Source: Acidobacteriota bacterium
GTDB taxonomy: Bacteria > Acidobacteriota > Holophagae > Thermotomaculales > Thermotomaculaceae
Direction: 5' to 3'
NCBI GenBank assembly: GCA_015487755.1
Contig: WFPG01000244.1
Coordinates: forward strand, 1 to 9,215
Length of the DNA stretch: 9,215 nucleotides
Of this stretch, positions 5,615-9,215 are shown one piece after another. The first letter of the stretch is position 1. Every line of letters begins with the position of its first letter. Below the pieces are notes generated by a model. The model was not told where the DNA came from, ran no database searches, and saw only the letters and a list, made by a program, of their open reading frames with translations. The translations under genes were made by a program, and so were the position numbers.

Positions 5615-7039
5615 ATGTTTAAAGAGGAGTACTTCTCCGGTTTATATACAGATTTCTATGAATTAACCATGTCTCAGGCATATTTCCTGAGCGGGAAAAA
5701 AGATGAAAAGGTTGTTTTTGACCTTTATTTCAGGAAAAACCCTTTCGGAAGCGGTTACACTGTTTTTGCAGGGCTTGAAGATGCTATAAACGCTGTTTTA
5801 AATTTCAGGTTTTCAGAAAATGATTTAAATTACCTTGATTCTCTCGGGTTTCATAAAGATTTTTTAGACTACCTTAAAGATTTCCGCTTTAAAGGAAATA
5901 TTTACTCTTTCAGGGAAGGGGATATAGTATTTAATAACGAGCCTTTAATAAAAGTGGAAGGAAATATAATTGAAGCGCAACTTCTTGAAACAATGCTTTT
6001 GAATTTTATAAACTACCAGACACTTATAGCCACCAAAACAAGAAGAATGTATTTTGCTTCAAAAGGCAGAGTTGTGGTTGACTTCGGGATGAGAAGGGCA
6101 CAGGGTTTTGCCGCGATTTCCGGCTCTAAAGCAAGTTATATAGGCGGGGCGGCAGGAACATCTAACACCTATGCGGCAAAGGTTTATAATATCCCCGCGG
6201 TCGGTACCCACGCTCATAGCTGGATTCAGAGTTTTGAGTCAGAGTATGAGGCTTTTAAAAAATACGCAGATATCTATCCTGACAATACAACCTTGCTTGT
6301 TGATACCTATGACACTTTAAAAACAGGTATTCCTAACGCTATTAAGATTGCTAAATACCTTGAAGATAAAGGGTATAAATTAAAAGGAATAAGGCTTGAT
6401 TCAGGAGACCTTGCCTATTTTAGTAAAAAGGCAAGGAAGATGCTTGATGAAAACAGGCTTGATTATGTAAAGATTGTTGTTTCCAATCAACTTGACGAGC
6501 ATATAATAGATTCTCTCTTAGACCAGAACGCGCCTATTGACATATTCGGGGTAGGGACAAAACTTATCACTTCTTATTCTCAGCCGGCACTGGACGGGGT
6601 TTACAAATTATCCGAAATAGGGGGAAGGCCTACTTTAAAGTTTAGTGAAAACACTGAAAAGATAAACCTTCCCGGAAATAAAAAAGTGATAAGGTTTTTG
6701 AACGGAGAGAATGAGTTTTATATAGACGGGGTTATTTTGTCTAACGAAAAGGAAGAGAGTATATCTCTCTTAAGGCACCCTTCAATACCTTTTAAAAAGA
6801 CTGAAATTTCGGATAATTTAATTCTTGATAATGTATTTTTCAAAATTGTTGAAAACGGCAAATTGATTTACAACTTTCCCCCTTTAAGCAAGGTAAGGGA
6901 GTTTTCCTTAAAAAGGTTTGAGCAATTGCCGTCGGAATTTAAAAGGTTTGTTAACCCGCATATATACAGAGTGGGGCTTTCAGACAAACTTTACACCTTA
7001 CGCCACAACCTTATTGAAAGGAGGCTTGAGTTTAAATGA
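5615..7039 (+). CDS. pncB: Nicotinate phosphoribosyltransferase
   Basis: NAPRTase couples nicotinate to PRPP, using ATP, to give nicotinate mononucleotide, the entry step of the Preiss-Handler route to NAD in the cytoplasm. The 474-residue product matches the longer family form (about 480). N-terminal LYTDFYELTMSQAYF (10-24) is the family opening. Also present are DFGMRRAQG (156-164), GTHAHSW (197-203) with H201 as the expected phospho-accepting catalytic His, LLVDTYDTL (227-235), GIRLDSGDL (258-266) and the phosphate-binding GVGTKL (312-317). The start is set by AGGGGA at 5605-5610 and by the family-typical N-terminus. The stop overlaps the pncA start by four bases, so it is co-translated with the enzyme that makes its substrate. 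All key motifs are intact and the call is secure. Confidence 0.96.
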   Translation: MFKEEYFSGLYTDFYELTMSQAYFLSGKKDEKVVFDLYFRKNPFGSGYTVFAGLEDAINAVLNFRFSENDLNYLDSLGFHKDFLDYLKDFRFKGNIYSFREGDIVFNNEPLIKVEGNIIEAQLLETMLLNFINYQTLIATKTRRMYFASKGRVVVDFGMRRAQGFAAISGSKASYIGGAAGTSNTYAAKVYNIPAVGTHAHSWIQSFESEYEAFKKYADIYPDNTTLLVDTYDTLKTGIPNAIKIAKYLEDKGYKLKGIRLDSGDLAYFSKKARKMLDENRLDYVKIVVSNQLDEHIIDSLLDQNAPIDIFGVGTKLITSYSQPALDGVYKLSEIGGRPTLKFSENTEKINLPGNKKVIRFLNGENEFYIDGVILSNEKEESISLLRHPSIPFKKTEISDNLILDNVFFKIVENGKLIYNFPPLSKVREFSLKRFEQLPSEFKRFVNPHIYRVGLSDKLYTLRHNLIERRLEFK

Positions 7040-7581
7040 CAAAGAAATGCCTTTTGATAGTGGATTTACAAAATGATTTCTGTCCCGGAGGGGCTTTGCC
7101 TGTTAAAGACGGGAATAAAATTGTTGAGCCTATAAATAAGGTAATGGATAAATTTGAATTGGTTATCGCTTCAAAAGATATGCACCCTGAAAAAACCGTT
7201 CATTTTAACAAGTGGCCTGTTCATTGTGTAAGGGGGACAAAAGGAAGCGAGTTTCACCCTGATTTAAACAGAGGGAAAATAGATTTTGTTTTTGAAAAAG
7301 GGACAGGAAACAAAGATGACGGATACAGTGCTTTTGAAGCAACCAATAAAAACCTTGAAGAGTTTTTGAAAGAAAATAAGGTTGATGAACTGTATGTTTG
7401 CGGCCTTGCTACAGACTACTGTGTAAAGGCTACCGTTCTGGATGCCTTGAAAAGTGGGTTTAAAACCTTTGTCCTTACAGACTGTATAAAGGCGGTTAAT
7501 GTTAACCCGGATGACGGGGAAAAATCTTTGAAAGAAATGCAAGATAAAGGGGCAATTTTAATTGAAAGTAAAGAAATTTAG
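7036..7581 (+). CDS. pncA: Nicotinamidase
   Basis: The enzyme hydrolyses nicotinamide to nicotinate and ammonia, feeding PncB. The 181-residue product is a complete isochorismatase-fold hydrolase of the PncA type. The catalytic triad is D10 (LLIVDLQNDF), K88 (VFEKGTG) and C129 (GLATDYCV). The metal site is D48, H50 and H56 (SKDMHPEKTVHF) plus H63 (WPVHC). The metal ligands separate true nicotinamidases from general isochorismatase-like proteins. AAAGGAGG at 7017-7024, inside the end of pncB, is a strong ribosome-binding site, and the ATGA overlap indicates coupling. Length is close to M. tuberculosis PncA (186). A related pyrazinamidase activity is expected of the family. Confidence 0.95.
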   Translation: MTKKCLLIVDLQNDFCPGGALPVKDGNKIVEPINKVMDKFELVIASKDMHPEKTVHFNKWPVHCVRGTKGSEFHPDLNRGKIDFVFEKGTGNKDDGYSAFEATNKNLEEFLKENKVDELYVCGLATDYCVKATVLDALKSGFKTFVLTDCIKAVNVNPDDGEKSLKEMQDKGAILIESKEI

Positions 7582-7599
7582 AATAAACGGAGGGCGCAG

Positions 7600-9162
7600 A
7601 TGAAAAAGTTTTTGGGGGTTATTTTGTTAGGATTTTTTTCTTTTTTCGGCTTTGCCCAGACAACCTCTATAACAATAGTGGCATCAACGGACACACACGG
7701 TTATATAACTTCATACGACTATGTTAACGATAAAGAGCTTGAATACGGGTTGCCTTATGCCGCTTACCTTTTGAAAAATATAAGAAAAAAGAATAAAAAT
7801 GTCATTCTGGTGGATTGCGGGGATACTATTTCCGGAACTGCAATTACCTATTATCACGCGCACTATAAATCGGATAAGCCGAACCCGGTTATTAAAGTTA
7901 TGAATCAAATAGGCTATGATGTGGCTGTTTTAGGGAATCACGATTTTGATTTCGGGCTTCAATACCTTGTTAATTCTATAAACCAATCTAAATTTCCCTG
8001 GATATCCGCAAATATTTATCAGGCTCAATTCCCATTTACTTATGTTTCTCAGGTTATTGAAAAAGGTGGAGTAAAGGTGGGTTTTTTCGGTCTGACAACT
8101 CCCGCAACAGAATACTTTGAGCCGTCCGAGAATGTGAAGGATATTGTATTTAAAAAAATGGCTGATTCAGCAAAAAAAGCGGTGGAAGGTTTAAAGAAAG
8201 AAGGTGCCGATGTAATAGTAGCCCTTGTCCACAGCGGGAAAGGCCCTATGTTTGCTATGAAAGAGCCTTTTGAAAACGCTTTGTACTATGTTTTAGAGAA
8301 TGTCAAGGGAATAGATGTTGCAATTTACGGCCACACACACAAAGAAAACCCGATTGAAATATACAACAATGTTTTAATATGCCAGCCAAAAAATTATTAT
8401 CAATCACTCGGGATAGTTATGATTGACCTTCAAAAAAGGGACGGGCACTGGGAGATTTTAAACAAAACTTCCACAGTTTTGCATGTTAACGGTAAAAAGG
8501 TTAAGTCTGTTGAGAAAGAGGTTAAGTATATAACATCTGATTTAAAAGATTTTTTAGACACAAAAATCGGCAAGTATAAAGATGCTATTGAATTTAAACA
8601 GGATTACAACAATCCCGGTTCAGGGTTTGATTTATTAGTTAATATAGAAAAATCTGTTTTTAAAGATGCCGATGTTTACATGCTCACTCTTCCTTTTGAC
8701 GGAGTGGTAAAAGAAAAAGGGGACACATTGCGAATGAAGCATGTTTTCAGGTTACTGCCGTATGATAATTATCTTGTTAAATGCAAAATTAAAGGTGAAA
8801 ATCTCTTAAAGTTATTGGAAAAAAGCGCTGGCCTGTTTGACACTACAGGAAAATTAAAGCCTGACGCAAAACCCTACTACTGTGACATTGCAAGAAATAT
8901 TGATTATTCGGTTAATTTTACCAAGCCTATAGGGGAAAGGGTTGATATAAAAAAGGTGAACGGAAGAGATTTTGACAAAAATGCAGTTTACTCCGTTGTT
9001 TTAACAACATACAGGTATGCGGAAAACCTTGATTTGTTTGAAAAAGGGAAAAATGAATACTCTACTGAAAGTTTCAGGACTATTGCAATAGAGTATTTAA
9101 AATCCAAATATGAGAAAAAAACTACCGGAGATAAGAAAGATGGCGGGTTTTTCAACTGGTAA
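7600..9162 (+). CDS. Secreted 5'-nucleotidase / 2',3'-cyclic phosphodiesterase-like metallophosphoesterase
   Basis: The 520-residue product is an exported nucleotidase of the UshA/CpdB superfamily, removing phosphate from nucleotides outside the cytoplasm. Residues 1-19 form a signal peptide (MKKF, hydrophobic core, cleavage probably after FGFA). The N-terminal metallophosphoesterase domain has every metal motif: DTH (D31, H33), DCGD (D75), GNHDFD (N113, H114, with D117 as dyad partner), H211 in LVHSG and GHTH (244-247). The C-terminal 5'-nucleotidase domain spans about 322-505. The YDYVNDKELEYG and later CDIARNIDYSVNF segments look more CpdB-like than UshA-like, though it is shorter than E. 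coli CpdB (647). The GG-containing substrate loop common near the C-terminus reads TTYRYAENLDLFEKG here. GGAGGG at 7589-7594 sets the start 18 bases after pncA, implying one transcript. Substrate preference is unresolved. Confidence 0.87.
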   Translation: MKKFLGVILLGFFSFFGFAQTTSITIVASTDTHGYITSYDYVNDKELEYGLPYAAYLLKNIRKKNKNVILVDCGDTISGTAITYYHAHYKSDKPNPVIKVMNQIGYDVAVLGNHDFDFGLQYLVNSINQSKFPWISANIYQAQFPFTYVSQVIEKGGVKVGFFGLTTPATEYFEPSENVKDIVFKKMADSAKKAVEGLKKEGADVIVALVHSGKGPMFAMKEPFENALYYVLENVKGIDVAIYGHTHKENPIEIYNNVLICQPKNYYQSLGIVMIDLQKRDGHWEILNKTSTVLHVNGKKVKSVEKEVKYITSDLKDFLDTKIGKYKDAIEFKQDYNNPGSGFDLLVNIEKSVFKDADVYMLTLPFDGVVKEKGDTLRMKHVFRLLPYDNYLVKCKIKGENLLKLLEKSAGLFDTTGKLKPDAKPYYCDIARNIDYSVNFTKPIGERVDIKKVNGRDFDKNAVYSVVLTTYRYAENLDLFEKGKNEYSTESFRTIAIEYLKSKYEKKTTGDKKDGGFFNW

Positions 9163-9215
9163 TTTTTGTTTAGAATTATATTTGTATGAATTTATATATT
9201 TTCTTTTGAGAAGGG
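9163..9215 (+). other. AT-rich tail, probably leader of the next gene
   Basis: The last 53 bases hold no credible gene; the ATG at 9186 opens a frame of only seven codons. The stretch is nearly all A/T and contains TATATT at 9177-9182 and again at 9195-9200, but neither has a well-placed -35 box. The window ends in GAGAAGGG (9208-9215), which could be the ribosome-binding site of a gene starting just outside. No hairpin terminator for the nucleotidase gene is visible. Confidence 0.3.

Noticed and set aside
7264..7908. Reverse-strand frames opposite pncA and the nucleotidase gene
   Set aside because: Both + strand genes have complete catalytic motifs, and the antisense products resemble nothing recognisable.
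9186..9209. Short frame from the ATG at 9186
   Set aside because: It stops after seven codons and lacks a ribosome-binding site.

Overview
The window is bacterial DNA. It is compact, AT-leaning, and every supported gene lies on the + strand. Arg is written mostly as AGA/AGG and Ile often as ATA, a codon style common in AT-rich thermophiles, but this does not fix the lineage. The translation-factor block at the left (infB, a YlxP-type gene, a DHH phosphoesterase, truB) is a bacterial housekeeping arrangement. No mobile element, CRISPR array or prophage gene was seen, and no gap without a gene exceeds about 170 bases.

Region 1 (1-4862) is one tightly packed transcription unit. It opens inside infB, whose 5' end lies off the window, so the visible reading frame runs from base 1 and not from the internal ATG at 379. 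Then follow a YlxP/DUF503 protein, a DHH/DHHA1 phosphoesterase of the NrnA type, truB and a DUF2520 Rossmann-like protein. Adjacent genes abut or overlap by 4-8 bases, which points to translational coupling. rbfA, which normally sits between infB/ylxP and truB, is not here and there is no room for it.

Region 2 (4863-5614) holds a small, extremely charged coiled-coil protein of unknown function with its own strong ribosome-binding site. Its 3' part is a 72-base pure-purine tract. A near-consensus promoter straddles its stop codon and serves a tRNA-Ala(GGC) gene with encoded CCA.

Region 3 (5615-9162) is a nicotinate/nicotinamide salvage unit: nicotinate phosphoribosyltransferase (pncB), nicotinamidase (pncA, overlapping by 4 bases) and a secreted CpdB/UshA-type nucleotidase 18 bases later. 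PncA converts nicotinamide to nicotinate, and PncB joins nicotinate to PRPP to give nicotinate mononucleotide for NAD synthesis. The exported nucleotidase could supply nucleosides or pyridine ribosides from outside, but that link is inferred from position only.

No clearly new multi-gene system was found. The points most worth a second look are the missing rbfA, the Asp-to-Glu change in motif II of the DHH enzyme, the shortened Rossmann domain of the DUF2520 protein, the unknown K/E-rich protein with its homopurine tract, and the nucleotidase attached to the NAD salvage genes.
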